From: Limonium bicolor
Taxonomy: Eukaryota > Streptophyta > Magnoliopsida > Caryophyllales > Plumbaginaceae
DNA: 64,000 nt
Assembly: GCA_023374045.1 (NCBI GenBank)
Contig: CM041779.1
Coordinates: 267,912,131-267,976,130, forward strand
Reading direction: 5' to 3'
Of this stretch, positions 10,650-22,363 are shown in pieces (the stretch's first letter is position 1; every line of letters begins with the position of its first letter). The translations under genes were made by a program, and so were the position numbers. A model generated the notes under the pieces. It saw nothing but the letters and a program-made list of their open reading frames with translations. It was not told where the DNA came from and searched no databases.

Positions 10650-11693
10650 ATGTCGGAGAATGAAGATGAATCGCCGCCATTGTGAGGGAGTCACCGAAGA
10701 AACGCGCGAGAACCACATGCAAGACCGCGGCGGTGACGAACGTCCAGTTCTCAGTGTGGGCATGGATTATTCCGATCCATTCTACCTCCATCCACTCGTC
10801 AGATGGACCAGGGATTTCCCTTACCACCACTCAGTTTTTACCGGAACCAAATTACGGTTTATGGAGAAGGGCGATTACTCTTTCTTTGTCTACGAAAAAC
10901 AAATTCTCTTTCGTTGACGGAAGTCTTCTGCGGCCTTTGGAGTCTTCGACGGAGAGGGATGCTTGGGATAGACGCAATACCATGGTTATGGTATGGATCT
11001 TGAATTCCATTATAAGCAATCTCGTCGACTGTCATTTATACTGCCGCACCGCCAAGCAAATCTGGGATCAACTGAAGGAGGGTACGGGAAACCTAACGGC
11101 GAGCGTTTGCTCGAGATTAAGCGCGACATTGTTGGTCAACCAAGGACAAATTCAATCAAAAATTATTATACCAAGTTGAAGAATCTGGTGGGACGAGTTG
11201 GACGACGTTGACGATCTTCCCGATTGTGGTTGTCTTAGTATAGCAACTTAAGGGCTTACACTGCTCGTGAGAGGTTGGTTCAATCGTCATGGTCTCAACG
11301 AGGTGTTTTGGCCTACTCGAGGCGCCATTCTTATGATGACCCCGCTGCCGAGTGTGGATCAAGCTTACTCCATCTGATTCAAGAAGAGAAGTAGCGGCAA
11401 GCCCGGGTTAATCATCCCATCCTTCTTCTGGCACCTTTTCTTTCAGTACGGGCGTGTCACGAAACAATTTCAGGAAGAAGACTGGGCTCGTGTGTGATTT
11501 TTGCATAAACCTGGTCATAGTGTTGCCACTTGCTACAAGAAGATTGGTTACCCTCATAGTTTCAAATTCAAAGGGAAGAAATCAGTCGCCCCTATTTCTG
11601 AAGTTGACGAAGGAGGGGTTTCTGCTTTGAATCCTCCTAATCTTGTTTCGCCCATCCCAGGTGTCTCAGCAGATCAATACCAGATCATGATTT
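10650..11693 (+). pseudogene. gag: copia gag of C1, frameshifted
   Basis: Begins MSENEDESPP, then breaks. The Gag core is readable in another frame: a PFYLHPSD-like segment, NYGLWRRAITLSLSTKNKFSFVDG and DAWDRRNTMVMVWILNSI are the hallmarks of the copia Gag (UBN2-type) domain. Another shift follows near 11090 (EIKRDIVGQPRTNSIKNYYTKLK). The zinc knuckle CDFC..HKPGHSVATC near 11495-11535 is split by a one-base shift. Gag would form the particle. At least three frameshifts make it non-functional. Confidence 0.85.
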
Positions 11694-11805
11694 GACTTCA
11701 TTTCATCAAATTGCCCCACGGGGGCTATGAATGGTAATGTCTATTCTGCAAGTTCTGAGATTTCTAGGGTTTTCATTTAGTTACCTATTTGTTGTTCTAC
11801 TGAAA

Positions 11806-12740
11806 ATCTGTGTGATTCGTGGATCATAGACGGTGGCGCAGCACATCATGTGTGTTTTAAGACCGATTGGTTTGTTAATTTCTATTCTGCCAAGAGAGGT
11901 ATTAACATAGAATTGCCTGATGGAACCTTAAAGTTTGTTAATACCTTAGGTGATGTTCGCATTGATGGTTCTTTTGTGCTTAAAAATGTTTTATATATAC
12001 CCCATTTCAAGTATAATCTACTTTCTGTGAACTGGCTTTCTAGATAGTTAATTGTGGCTGTGTCTTTTATGAATTGTACTTGTATGTGCCAGGCCCCTTT
12101 TCTGAAGAAGCCAAGGGAAATTGGTAAAGAGATTAACGGGATATATGTGTTGCGCAACAACTCTCTGGATGTCTTTTTTGAGGCGTGTACCAATGCTAAG
12201 GATCTGTCACATTTTGATTCTGGTTGTGGGGATGTAGATGCTAGGATTGTTTGTACATATAACCTTGTTGTTGGTAACAATTCTGCTGTTAATACTAATT
12301 TGGGTTTGAATGGTAATTTTTCTGTTGATGGTTTCTTGCCTGGTAATTCTCTGTCTAGATTGAAACTTTGGGACTTGAGGTTGGGTCATCTTTCAATCAA
12401 TAAAACCAAGCAGGTCACAGGAGGGAAATGTAGTTCTGGTGGTGCTTTCTTTTGTGAAGTGTGTATAAAGGCCAAGCAGACTAAGCTACCTTTTCCTGTT
12501 TCGAATATTAAGACTACAGGTTGTTTTGAATTAGTTCACTGTGATGTTTGGGGCCCTTATAATATTGAAACTCATGATGGTTTTCGTTATTTCCTTACTC
12601 TTGTGAATGATTTTTCCAGAGCAACTTGGGTCTATAGCTTACTTCTAAGGCTGAAGCTTTAAGTTGCATTAAACAATTTGTTAAAGTTGTTGAGACTCAG
12701 TTTAATGCTCGAGTTAAAATTTTAAGGTCTGACAATGCTT
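11806..12740 (+). pseudogene. pol: C1 protease and integrase N-half
   Basis: The protease starts near DSWIIDGGAAHHV; the usual active-site triplet D-S/T-G is changed to D-G-G. It ends at YIPHFKYNLLSVNWLSR followed by a stop. The next frame (12054-12662) gives the GAG-pre-integrase zinc region (LWDLRLGHLS...CEVCIKAKQ) and the integrase core HCDVWGP with the first catalytic Asp, then a shift. RSDNAFEL, holding the second Asp, ends at 12740, where C2 sequence in the opposite orientation begins. The third catalytic residue is in the right-hand part at 44170-44190. Confidence 0.85.
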
Positions 12741-13349
12741 TTGAATTGCATTGTCTTTGTACAATTTTGATAAAATTAACCACTGCCTCCCAAGCATGAC
12801 CTATCTGTTTGATAAGTGTGACCCAAGTAGTCCGAGTAAAATCATCGACAAAACATACAAAGTATTTATAACCATTGTAAGTATCTGTACTAAACGGACC
12901 CCAAACATCAATATGTAACATCTCGAAAGCCCGTTTAGCTTTACTAGTGGAGTGGCCAAATGGTAAACACTAAGCTCTGGATTTATAACAAACATCACAT
13001 GCATAATTCAAAGGAAAAATCTGTTTCTTTTATTAAACCGAGAAAAACAAGCCTCTTAAACGGCACATGTCCAAGCCGTATACGTAAGCCTAAAGCTTTC
13101 AGACTTATTACATACTCAGTAGCTTGCTGCCCGCCCAAATCCGCCGCAACCCCTAAACTAACTCGGCCCAGCACAACATCACCGCCAGCAGAAGCGGTCC
13201 GTAAATCTCGGCCCAGCACAACACCAGCCCAGCGGTCAAACTCTTCAACCTGTAGAACGAAGAGTCCATCCCTGCTCTCTGCGATTCTGCTACGCTGTCC
13301 TGAAGAAGGGTCCTGTACTAAGCAACCAGATTTATCAAAAGTAATGGCG
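12741..13349 (-). pseudogene. pol: C2 pre-integrase and integrase N-terminal half
   Basis: The minus strand reads CAITFDKSGCLVQDPSSGQ, the usual end of the copia protease to pre-integrase linker, then a GAG-pre-integrase segment (LGHVPFKRLVFLG...) and the integrase core LHIDVWGPFSTDTYNGYKYF with the first catalytic Asp. It ends at NFIKIVQRQC at 12741, just before where the second Asp (RSDN) would be. Frame changes occur around 12920-12990. The break lies at nearly the same integrase codon at which C1 stops. Confidence 0.8.
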
Positions 13350-13354
13350 CATTG
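13350..13354. repeat. target-site duplication of array A, left copy (CATTG)
   Basis: CATTG before the first TGATAAG; the right copy at 42323-42327 is CAATG, one mismatch. The restored C2 reading frame supports this as the insertion point. Confidence 0.75.
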
Positions 13355-13583
13355 TGATAAGTGTAAAACATATAGACTTATTAAGGTTTAATCACCTTAT
13401 AAATTGTAGCATTTTTAGTAATGTTTCTCACTTATCTTGGGTTTTTCCTATAATTATGTTGTTATATTAACTGATGTATTATATGTGTTAAAATGTAGGG
13501 AAAATGCCAAATAATTACATATTGTAAAGGATTAAAAGAGAGGCACGAGGTAGGCACGCGAGAGGCAGCTTCCTGGACGTGAG

Positions 13584-13780
13584 ACCGCCCCTGCAACCGC
13601 CTCAGTATAGGCGGACAAGAAGAGGAACAAGAGTGCGCGAGAGATAGCATGTGTCCGCCTCTACTACCGCCTAAAGCAAGGCGGACATGAAGGTGGAGAC
13701 CACCCTTGCAACCGCCTGTTAAACATGCGGACGTGACTACATGCAACCGCCTAAAGAACAAGCGGACACCATGCGGACAG
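13584..13780. repeat. palindrome cluster, GTCCGCCT/AGGCGGAC, in LTR A1 U3
   Basis: At least eight copies of the CCGCCT or AGGCGGAC core in alternating orientation, for example CCGCCTCAGTATAGGCGG and CCGCCTAAAGCAAGGCGG. It lies 180-380 bp upstream of the TATA box. Copies recur in LTR A2 (from 19483), A3 (from 35098) and A4 (from 41004). Confidence 0.85.
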
Positions 13781-13962
13781 ATCTGGAAATTAACGCGACG
13801 GGTTATCTTCTTCGCCCGTCGACTTCGCCCGTCGACTTGTTTCTACCTTATCCATCTACTCCGCCCACCGCCTACCATAAATCGCTCACACGTTGCAGCT
13901 CTGTCCCCTGCAATCAATGAGCTGCAATCAATGAGCTGCAACTCTGCTTCTTCTTCTTCCTC

Positions 13963-13970
13963 TATAAATA
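13963..13970 (+). promoter_or_regulatory. TATA box of LTR A1
   Basis: TATAAATA after a CT-rich tract. The same box is at 19860 (A2), 35478 (A3) and 41382 (A4). Transcription should start about 30 bp downstream. Confidence 0.7.
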
Positions 13971-14908
13971 CCACGCTCCATTTACCTTCTCCAGGGTCCT
14001 TCGAGAGGTTCCGTCCGTGGTTCCTCCTGGAGTTCCAATTCACACCATCATTCCATCTTCATACCACTACACTTTCACTCACTCGTTCATTTAATTTCTA
14101 ATCTCCCGCTTCTCCATTTGTTTTCTTTTCATCTCATTATTCTCACCTCTAGTCTCACGTATTTAAATAGAAGATCAAACTATTTAATATGTTAGGCTAG
14201 TTTACATATACTCTGGGAATAATTATTATGTATCTGTATTAATTATGCACTATGTTTTACTGGTTTTAATTTTAATGAAGTTTGTTACGCTTAAAGGTTT
14301 TCTCACATCTTTTTAATAAATGTCATGAGTTTCTTAAATTGCTTTACTAAGTCTATTTGATCAGACCGGTGATAAATAGACAGGTTAATTAAGCCGTAAA
14401 ACTGGAGAAAGCTTATTATGATTTAATGAGTTAGTATTTTCAAGTTGCAAGAATAAAATCCTCATACTCCTCTGCCGTCCACCAGTGGGTGCTTGAGTTT
14501 TCATCGGACCTTGCACACCTGGAACGAGTTCTTATGAGGCTATGATTTAGTCCTTAAGAATAAAAACAGGATCTTGCCAAACAATTATAATTAAACCAGT
14601 AGACCTAGCATGAAAGAGCAGATAATATTAATCTGAACCGGAGTCCCGTTTAGTTTATCTGTTAACTTAGTTTATTTAATCTTTCCTTTTTATTTATAAA
14701 AACAAGTCAATTAATCCCCCCTCTTGTGACACGCTTAGGTACTATTATGTGTATATTAGTCCCACGGTTCGACATCCGGTCGCTTACATTTTTACTATAC
14801 TACCACGACCGGGATTTTGCTTACAGCCCGACGTTTATTTTGAGTTTTTAATTTCTTTTCTTTTATTTTTACACCAGTTTAACCACTCACTTTACTACGT
14901 CTGCAAAA

Positions 14909-14926
14909 TGGCGCCGTTGCCGGGGA
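14909..14926 (+). promoter_or_regulatory. primer binding site A1 (tRNA-Asp)
   Basis: TGGCGCCGTTGCCGGGGA, 18 bases complementary to plant tRNA-Asp, three bases after the LTR. This primer is typical of Athila and Tat/Ogre-type gypsy elements. Confidence 0.93.
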
Positions 14927-15433
14927 CTAGATTTATTCTAGTTCCTAAGCCCCGGATTATTCACCTGTTTAATTATAAATATTTTGTTCTCTTATTTCTG
15001 TTAATATTATGTCTATAATATTTTGTTTATTGTTTATACTAATTATCTACTATATTTTGTTAAATATTAATTATCTAATAATCTGTTAATATTAATTGGA
15101 CACCTGACTTTGGCCATCTAACTTCGGACATCTAACTTCTGACATCTAATTACTAACTCTTATATTATTGTCATTTAATTTCCATTGTCCTTCAATTTCC
15201 AGTATACTAACTACTAACTTATAATTTCTGTTATTTAATTTTCTGTCATTTCTTTCCATTGTCTCTAACTACTAATGTTTAATATTCTTTCAACTAATTA
15301 CTAACATTTAATTTTCTGTAAATTAACTTCTAATTTTATGTCATTTTTATTACTAACTTATGATTATATGACTTTATTATTCTGTTACGAAACATGTTTC
15401 ATTAAAATCAAAAAAAAAAAGGAATCGCAGGCT

Positions 15434-15550
15434 GTGTCCGCCTCATGACAAGCGGCCGCCACACACCGCCTTCCGCCTCAAACGAAGCGGACGCACACAC
15501 CCCCTAATAACAAGCGGACGCCACACAAGTCACGTCCGCCTAATAACACC
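15434..15550. repeat. GTCCGCC/GCGGAC cluster in internal region A1
   Basis: A second palindromic cluster outside the LTR (GTCCGCC, GCGGCCGC, TTCCGCC, AGCGGACG and more), just upstream of the leader exon end. Equivalent clusters lie at about 31091-31205 and 36960-37080. Confidence 0.8.
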
Positions 15551-15731
15551 GGTCGCAACTCGAAATAGAAAAAAAAAGAGAGCTTCAACACCGCGTTTCA
15601 CTCCACTCCGTTCTCCCCCAATTCTCTCAACTCCAGCTCGAACCCGACGCCAAGGAGAACACCAGCCCGCGCGAATCGCCCTCCCCCTCAATTTGCTCAA
15701 TCTTCTTCAATTCTTCATCAAATCACTCAAG

Positions 15732-16473
15732 GTTAGTACCGAAATCTTCGTTTTTCAATTCTCTACGTTTCTATAGCTTCAAATCTGTAAATGATGAACT
15801 ACATTAGGAGAAATTAGGAACTGAAGTTTCGAATCCCTAATTCCACTAATTCGAAAATTTCGAACTTAAATTGCTAATTTTGCCTCGAATTTGTCCTCTA
15901 TTAATCATAATATACTTACACAAGGTTAAATCTTCACTTATTACACTTAGATTTGGTGTTTTGGAAGAATTCCAATTTAGGTAGAAGAGCATTTCGAATT
16001 GCTTGTTAAAAAATAGAATTTTTCAATTTTATTTTGCCTTGTTGTTAATGAAAGAATAGATTATGATTATAGGTTGTTATTTATGGATTTGTTTGATGAC
16101 GGTATTAAAATACCTTGAATCTGACTGAATTAATTGTGGAGAATCGAAGAATTTTAGGGGAGATTCTGTCGAATTTTCGATAGAATTTATGTTGTATAAT
16201 TATCTGTTTATATTTCACATTCTTTGTTCATCTTATTTTGCTCAGTTGTTTATGTCAAATATTAATGTTTTGTTTGATATAATTTCTATGTTATTTATTA
16301 ACGTTTTTGTTGTTATTATTTGTTAATTTTTATGATGTTGTTGTCTATTTAATGTTTATGTTGTTTTTGTGTTTATTGATTTTTTTTATGTTATTATTAC
16401 TCTGTTCAAATATTTAATATTTTATTGTTATGCTGTTAATGTTTGTTTGCTTTTAATTTTAAAAATATATTAG
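15732..16473 (+). other. putative leader intron, element A1 (742 bp)
   Basis: Donor CTCAAG|GTTAGT and acceptor AATATATTAG|T one base before the ATG of the env-like ORF. The body is T-rich. The same boundaries are kept at 31379-32116 (A2) and 37256-37996 (A3). Confidence 0.6.
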
Positions 16474-16474
16474 T

Positions 16475-17779
16475 ATGCCTCGTATACGTGGTGGCGACTG
16501 TCCTGGTGCATCTTCTTCTGCATCTTGTCTTCGGGACGACGGCTTTATCTCAGCAGAGGCTCGTGCCTGGTTCGATCTAGGCAAGGATTTTATTATGGAG
16601 AGGAAATTTGAGCCTGCGGTGCTAGAGGCTGCAGGGGTGGATACTCTGTTTGCCAGATTAGGACTTTCGATGGTCCTAAGGATCGGGCAGGGAGTCTTTT
16701 GTCCGGAGCTGGTTAGAGAGTTTTATGCTAATGCCCGGGCGGGCAATATGAGCATTACCTCTTATGTACGCCATCACCCCGTGGAGATCACACCCTCGTC
16801 ATTCACTTCTCTCCTACAGATCCCGGATGGTCCTGACGATATCCGAGGATTCACAGAGGAGTACTTGCAGAGGTCGAAGTCTAGGTGGCTTCAGGTTGTA
16901 GGTCGGAGGATCCGACATAGAGGGGAGGAGGAGAAGGATGTCCTCCCTTTCGCGAGCTTCCCCACGCTGATTCAGAGGCTTCTCCTGGAGATCCTCAGTC
17001 ATCAGATTCGCCCATCTGGGGCGCACGATGCTTCTGATGAGGATTGCGCTTTACTAGACTACTTCCTAGGTCCATCTCCACCCGCTCAGCGCATCTCCTT
17101 CAGCCACATCATGTTCGGCCAGCTCCATAAGGTGGTCTCCTACCTGAGGACGAAGAAGAAGAAGATCACTCTCATTTTTCCCTTCTTCATCGGGCTCCAC
17201 CTTGTCGGTTCAATCCCACTCTCAGCAGAGGTCAAGCAAGATTTAGAGCTCCGTTCAGGAAAGCGCCCAGTGTCACTGCAGACTGTGCGGAGCTGGGGTT
17301 TTATGCGCTTAGATGACGGTACTTGGGTCAGGGGTACCGATGCTCGATCTTTCACTGCATCTTCCACAGCAGCAGGGCCCTCTACGGGAGCTACACCTTC
17401 AGCTGATCCCGACCCACCGTCCGCTGACACTGCACAGGGAGAGGAGCCCTACGTGCCGACTACTGACGTGATGTAGACTCCAGCTCCTGTTCCTATCTCC
17501 ACAGATCTACAGAGTCAGCTCCAGGCATTCCATCAGATGCAGCAGCAGATGCATCAGCGCTTCGAGAGCTTTGAGCAGACTCAGCAGAGGATGCTGGCTG
17601 AGCAGTCACAGATGACGGAGCGCTTGGATCGGAGTGACGAGTTGTATTCACGGGTGACACAGCGCTTAGACCGGAGTGACGAGTTGCATGCACAGACCGC
17701 TCAGCTCATGCAGCATCTCCTCGCTCAGATAGGCCAGGGACCAGCACAGCCTTCACAGCCTCCACCACCACCGCAGTGA
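16475..17779 (+). pseudogene. Athila ORF2/env-like protein, copy A1, one nonsense codon
   Basis: A 434-codon frame starting MPRIRGGDCPG, identical in layout to the intact copy at 37998-39302. A TAG at 17474-17476 (CAG in copy A3) cuts the protein at 333 residues, between the conserved domain and the Gln-rich C-terminal region, and the frame then stays open to TGA at 17779. The conserved segment ELVREFYANARAG...VRHHPVEITPSSF resembles the putative plant transposon protein domain found in Athila ORF2 and its relatives. No signal peptide is evident. Single-base change only, so the loss is recent or it is read through. Confidence 0.75.
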
Positions 17780-19251
17780 TTTTATTTTTTGTTATCTTTA
17801 TTTTATTGTATTTTATTTTGTTCTGTTGTTTACTGACATTTTGTAGACTATACTGTTTAAACCTTATCAAACTTCAGGAAGGTAACAGTTCAGTTTGCTT
17901 CATGTTTTTATTTTATGTAGTACTTTATTATTTTTGCTTAAGTTATTTTGCCTAATTATTTATTTTTCATATTATTATTTTCTTTTGGTGCCACTTGAGT
18001 TCTACTGGCTATATATGTTTCCCTTTTCAGAATAAATATTCGAACATATAGCTGAACTCGCCTAAAGGAGCAACCTCAGTTGCTCTAGGAATTTCGATAT
18101 CTTCGGTTGAACACTTGCGCGAACTTAAGTGTGAGGAACGTCTCACCCCTACCAAAGCTTAAGTGTGAGGAAGGATACCTTCCTCAATCTACGATACAAG
18201 GGGAGTTTCAGTTCTTCCTTTATTTTATTAATGTTCAACCTATATTTAATCCTTTAAGAGTCTGTCATATTTTGAAAGGTCCTTTTCTTGAATTTAATTC
18301 TGAACAATGAGGACATTGCTCCTCTTAAGTGTGAGGAAGGAGAGACTTTCCCTGAAAATATGACAGTAGTTCGATAATGCCACACTCACTTTTTGCTACT
18401 CTAAACTGCCTAAATTTTTTAAAAAAATTGATAAAAATGAGATAAAATAAATTGTAGAAGTGTCTGAAATTATGTCAGGTGACAACTAAAAGATGGTTTT
18501 ATTTTAAAGGAGTTTGTATAAAATTATTTTCCTTCAAAATACTCTATTTTTACTCAAAATATGATAGATCTGCTAACTGTAAAAACCAATTTATGTTAGC
18601 TTGGGATTATGGAAATATGTGGAAAGTCAAGGAAAGAAAAGGATAAAGACAAGGTACTCCACTGTTTATGAATTTTTCTGACCAAAAACAGGCCTCGTCT
18701 ATCCGGTTATTAAGTTCTTTGGGGTGCTTTAACACCTATCTACCTAAGGTCTCGTGACCTGGGATAGAAGACCCAACACCGCTACAAGAATAGAGAGAAA
18801 AGTCTGGGGTACAGAAAAATAATGCAATTCAAAAAAAAATATAAATAATAATATGTGCTTTGTATATACAATTTGCACATTCAAAAAAAAAAGATGTGAA
18901 TAATAAATTGCAATTTATATTTATAAACATGAGTACGTGGTGTTGAAAGGTATTGCGGAATAAGACATTACTTCACACCCCTTGTCATCCCGGGTTAGAG
19001 AATTGAAATTGGTTGAGAATCCCAGGTTAATCTAACTTGTTTTCTGCAGTCTAGTTTTTCTATGCTTTTATTAAATTGTTCTCCTTCACTGTTTATAAAA
19101 ACCTACTTCTAAGAGCAGAATTATTCTTTCAATTGTCACTTTGTCTAAATTCCCTACTACACTTATTTAATCTTGTTTTATTATTTTGGCTTAGAGATAA
19201 TTATATTCCTTATTTGCTTGAGGACAAGCAAAAGTCAAGTGTGAGGAAGTT
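17780..19251 (+). other. 3' untranslated region of element A1 with hairpin/purine modules and PPT
   Basis: No ORF. It holds three purine motifs of the type CTTAAGTGTGAGGAA (about 18122, 18161, 18326), hairpin CAATG-AGGA-CATTG (18305-18318), hairpin TTGCTTG-AGGA-CAAGCAA (19214-19231) and the PPT AAGTGTGAGGAAGTT (19237-19251) next to LTR A2. Confidence 0.75.
19237..19251 (+). promoter_or_regulatory. polypurine tract of A1
   Basis: AAGTGTGAGGAAGTT abuts TGATAAG of the next LTR, as is usual for plus-strand priming. It is five bases after hairpin 19214-19231. Equivalent PPTs are at 34860-34874 and 40761-40775. Confidence 0.85.
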
Positions 19252-20297
19252 TGATAAGTGTAAAACATATAGACTTATTAAGGTTTAATCACCTTATAAA
19301 TTGTAGCATTTTTAGTAATGTTTCTCACTTATCTTGGGTTTTTCCTATAATTATGTTGTTATATTAACTGATGTATTATATGTGTTAAAATGTAAGGAAA
19401 ATGCCAAATAATTACATATTGTAAAGGATTAAAAGAGAGGCACGAGGCAGGCACGCGAGAGGCAGCTTCCTGGACGTGAGACCGCCCCTGCAACCGCCTC
19501 AGTATAGGCGGACAAGAAGAGGAACAAGAGTGCGCGAGAGATAGCATGTGTCCGCCTCTACTACCGCCTAAAGCAAGGCGGACATGAAGGTGGAGACCGC
19601 CCTTGCAACCGCCTGTTAAACATGCGGACGTGACTACATGCAACCGCCTAAAGAACAAGCGGACACCATGCGGACAGATCTGGAAATTAACGCGACGGGT
19701 TATCTTCTTCGCCCGTCGACTTCGCCCGTCGACTTGTTTCTACCTTATCCATCTACTCCGCCCACCGCCTACCATAAATCGCTCACACGTTGCAGCTCTG
19801 TCCCCTGCAATCAATGAGCTGCAATCAATGAGCTGCAACTCTGCTTCTTCTTCTTCCTCTATAAATACCACGCTCCATTTACCTTCTCCAGGGTCCTTCG
19901 AGAGGTTCCGTCCGTGGTTCCTCCTGGAGTTCCAATTCACACCATCATTCCATCTTCATACCACTACACTTTCACTCACTCGTTCATTTCATTTCTAATC
20001 TCCCGCTTCTCCATTTGTTTTCTTTTCATCTCATTATTCTCACCTCTAGTCTCACGTATTTAAATAGAAGATCAAACTATTTAATATGTTAGGCTAGTTT
20101 ACATATACTCTGGGAATAATTATTATGTATCTGTATTAATTATGCACTATGTTTTACTGGTTTTAATTTTAATGAAGTTTGTTACGCTTAAAGGTTTTCT
20201 CACATCTTTTTAATAAATGTCATGAGTTTCTTAAATTGCTTTACTAAGTCTATTTTGATCAGACCGGTGATAAATAGACAGGTTAATTAAGCCGTAA
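19252..20297 (+). repeat. LTR A2, left part
   Basis: First 1046 bp of the second family-A LTR, broken at AAGCCGTAA by array B. TSD CGTAA is 20293-20297. It contains the palindrome cluster (from 19483) and TATA box (19860). Confidence 0.92.
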
Positions 20298-20571
20298 TGA
20301 TAAGTGTCTAAATGAGCATGTTTTATGGGCGTATTTCATATATTATATCAACACTTTTCTGCTCATTTCTCACTTATCGTATGTTTTTCCTAAGATTTAT
20401 GTCTTGATATGGACTGATATATTTTATGTGTTAAATGTAGGAAAAAACCATGTTAATGGATAGATAATCTCATGAGCTTTCCAACGCAACAAACGGCGAG
20501 TCAAACGGACTTATAACGAAGAATCTGGAGCCAATTGAAGATTAGACTATAAACAACCGCCCACAACATAC

Positions 20572-20791
20572 ACGTCCGCCTGGTTAAGGCGCGGACAACA
20601 CACAGGCGTCCGCCTCGCGGACAAGACAGAGACGTCCGCCTGGTTAAGGCGCGGACAACACACAGGCGTCCGCCTCGCGGACAAGACAGAGACGTCCGCA
20701 TGATATGGCGCGGACAACACACAGGCGTCCGCCTCGCGGACAAGACAGAGACGTCCGCGCACAAACCAGGCGGACGCGCAGGCGGACGTGA
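20572..20791. repeat. 60-bp tandem palindromic repeat in LTR B1 U3
   Basis: Units 20572-20631, 20632-20691 and 20692-20750, then a partial with AGGCGGACGCGCAGGCGGAC. Each unit has ACGTCCGCCTGG...GGCGCGGAC and GGCGTCCGCCTCGCGGAC, so two nested stem-loops per unit. Copies are at about 24613-24831 (B2) and 28657-28874 (B3). Confidence 0.92.
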
Positions 20792-20984
20792 CTAAAATCA
20801 ACGCGAAACAGTTTTCTTCTCTCCTTCGTTTTTCGCGGCGCTTTCTTCTTCCCGGCGCCTACCGACAGTCCTCACGCGTCTGCAACCCCAATCTTCTGCA
20901 AACCCAATCCATCTACTCCTCAACTTGGCCACTTGGTCACGCGTGCTCCAACCTTCTCCTTCCTTCCTCTCCTTCTCCTTCTTC

Positions 20985-20991
20985 TATAAAA
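20985..20991 (+). promoter_or_regulatory. TATA box of LTR B1
   Basis: TATAAAA after a CT-rich tract, 195 bp downstream of the palindromic repeats. Equivalent boxes (TATAAATT) are at 25030 and 29061. Confidence 0.65.
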
Positions 20992-21983
20992 TCTACGAGC
21001 TTTCTGCTCAAAAAAATTACTCCCTTCCTCAAAATCCAAACACACCGTTCAAACCACGACAGACCACAGTTCACCACAATCTTCCATCCAAAGTTCATTA
21101 AACTTACACTGTTATTTTACAGACAGCCAACGAAGAAGACGATCTGCACAAAACCAGTCCATATCCTGATCTGTATCCGCGTACCATCGTTCTTCTTCGT
21201 TCATCGTTCTTCTTGTTCTGTCGTTTATTTTTTTCTTATGTTTTTACTATTTAATTATGTGTGATTAATAAATCTAGCTTCCCGGGTTAGGAAGCGAGCC
21301 TGTTTTATATAATTGTGTTATATAAGCTTTCCAGTATAATTTATTTAAGCAGTATTTTGATTCCTCTCCTTAATGCGCTTTAATTCTCCTGTACAATTAT
21401 TAAAGTGATATTTGTAGTTCTTTGTTAAAATGCAGTGCTGAGACAAGGTTCTAGACACAGGAAGTCAAATGGGTTAACGACTAGAAGCGAGAGTTTCTCG
21501 CCGTATAGGTTAATCTATCTCCAATAGGGATTATTAATAATGCGATTAATTTATTAATGACTTGAACAAGGGATTGCGCTTGTTGTTTAAATTAATCAGG
21601 GTTTATTAGACAGGGAACGGTCAATAAACTAATTAAGATTCTTGAGTTTATTTGCTAAAGTGGGAAAGTTATATTAATATAATTAAATAAAATAGGTAAG
21701 CAGAGTAACCCGGGATGCTTCTTTAAAACCAAAAAGATTTACAGTTTCTATTTCTTTTCTGTTTTAATTAATTGCTTTTATTATTATCTTAAGAGTTAGC
21801 TTTTAATCATTCTCTCTAAAAAAGATAAAATCTATTAAATAGGAATCTCAGTTAATTTTTACTATCAGTTATCCACAGCGAGGTCCCCAAGAGTACGACA
21901 ACCCACCTTTCCTCTATTCCGCAAAACGATTAGGTACACTGCCTAGGTTGAAGAAGTAGTCACATATTTCTACAACAAGTTTT

Positions 21984-22001
21984 TGGCGCCGTTGCCGGGG
22001 A
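21984..22001 (+). promoter_or_regulatory. primer binding site B1 (tRNA-Asp)
   Basis: TGGCGCCGTTGCCGGGGA, six bases after the LTR end; identical to the family-A site. Confidence 0.93.
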
Positions 22002-22012
22002 CCTCCGGCAAG

Positions 22013-22349
22013 GTTAATTGGTAGTTTTTAATTTTACTGAGTTTTCAGTTTATAAATTTGTGATATATTTTGCTTCTCTTTAATGTTTGTTTCTGTTATA
22101 TTTTGTTTCTATTATTCTGCTAATATTTTAATTGTGTAAATTTTCTGTTATATCTATTTAATTTTCTTTTTATTTTTGTTTTATGTAATTTTTCATACCG
22201 TTTTTTTTTATATATATATTTTATTTTAGCAGTTTTATTTTATCTCTGTTTTGTTTCATATTTGTTTTCTTTATTTAGTTAATTTCCGTTCTTGTGTTTA
22301 TTTTCTATTTTTAGTTCTATTCTACTTGGTATTTTTTTTTTTTTTGTAG
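22013..22349 (+). other. putative leader intron, element B1 (337 bp)
   Basis: Donor GGCAAG|GTTAAT 11 bases after the PBS; acceptor is a long T run ending TTGTAG|GATAG, 14 bases before the ORF. Same length (337 bp) in B2 at 26060-26396. Confidence 0.65.
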
Positions 22350-22363
22350 GATAGTTACTGATT

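Larger units (their letters stand above)
13355..14905 (+). repeat. LTR A1
   Basis: TGATAAGTG to CGTCTGCA. In order: AT-rich start, GTCCGCC/GGCGGAC palindrome cluster (13584-13780), a duplicated GAGCTGCAATCAAT motif, TATA box (13963-13970), and a U5 ending just before the PBS. Confidence 0.92.
20298..21977 (+). repeat. LTR B1 (1680 bp)
   Basis: TGATAAGTGTCTAAATGAGC to TTCTACAACA. It contains a triplicated 60 bp repeat (20572-20750), a TATA box (20985) and a long AT-rich U5. Confidence 0.93.

Noticed and set aside
13706..14101. 131-codon frame repeated in LTRs A1-A4
   Set aside because: It lies across the palindrome cluster and TATA box; its recurrence only reflects the LTR being repeated.
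20572..20791. CRISPR-like array
   Set aside because: Repeats are adjoining 60-bp units without unique spacers, in the U3 of a eukaryotic LTR.
20788..21264. 158-codon plus-strand frame in LTR B1
   Set aside because: It spans U3, the TATA box and the LTR leader; it is not kept intact in LTRs B2 and B3 and has no domain.
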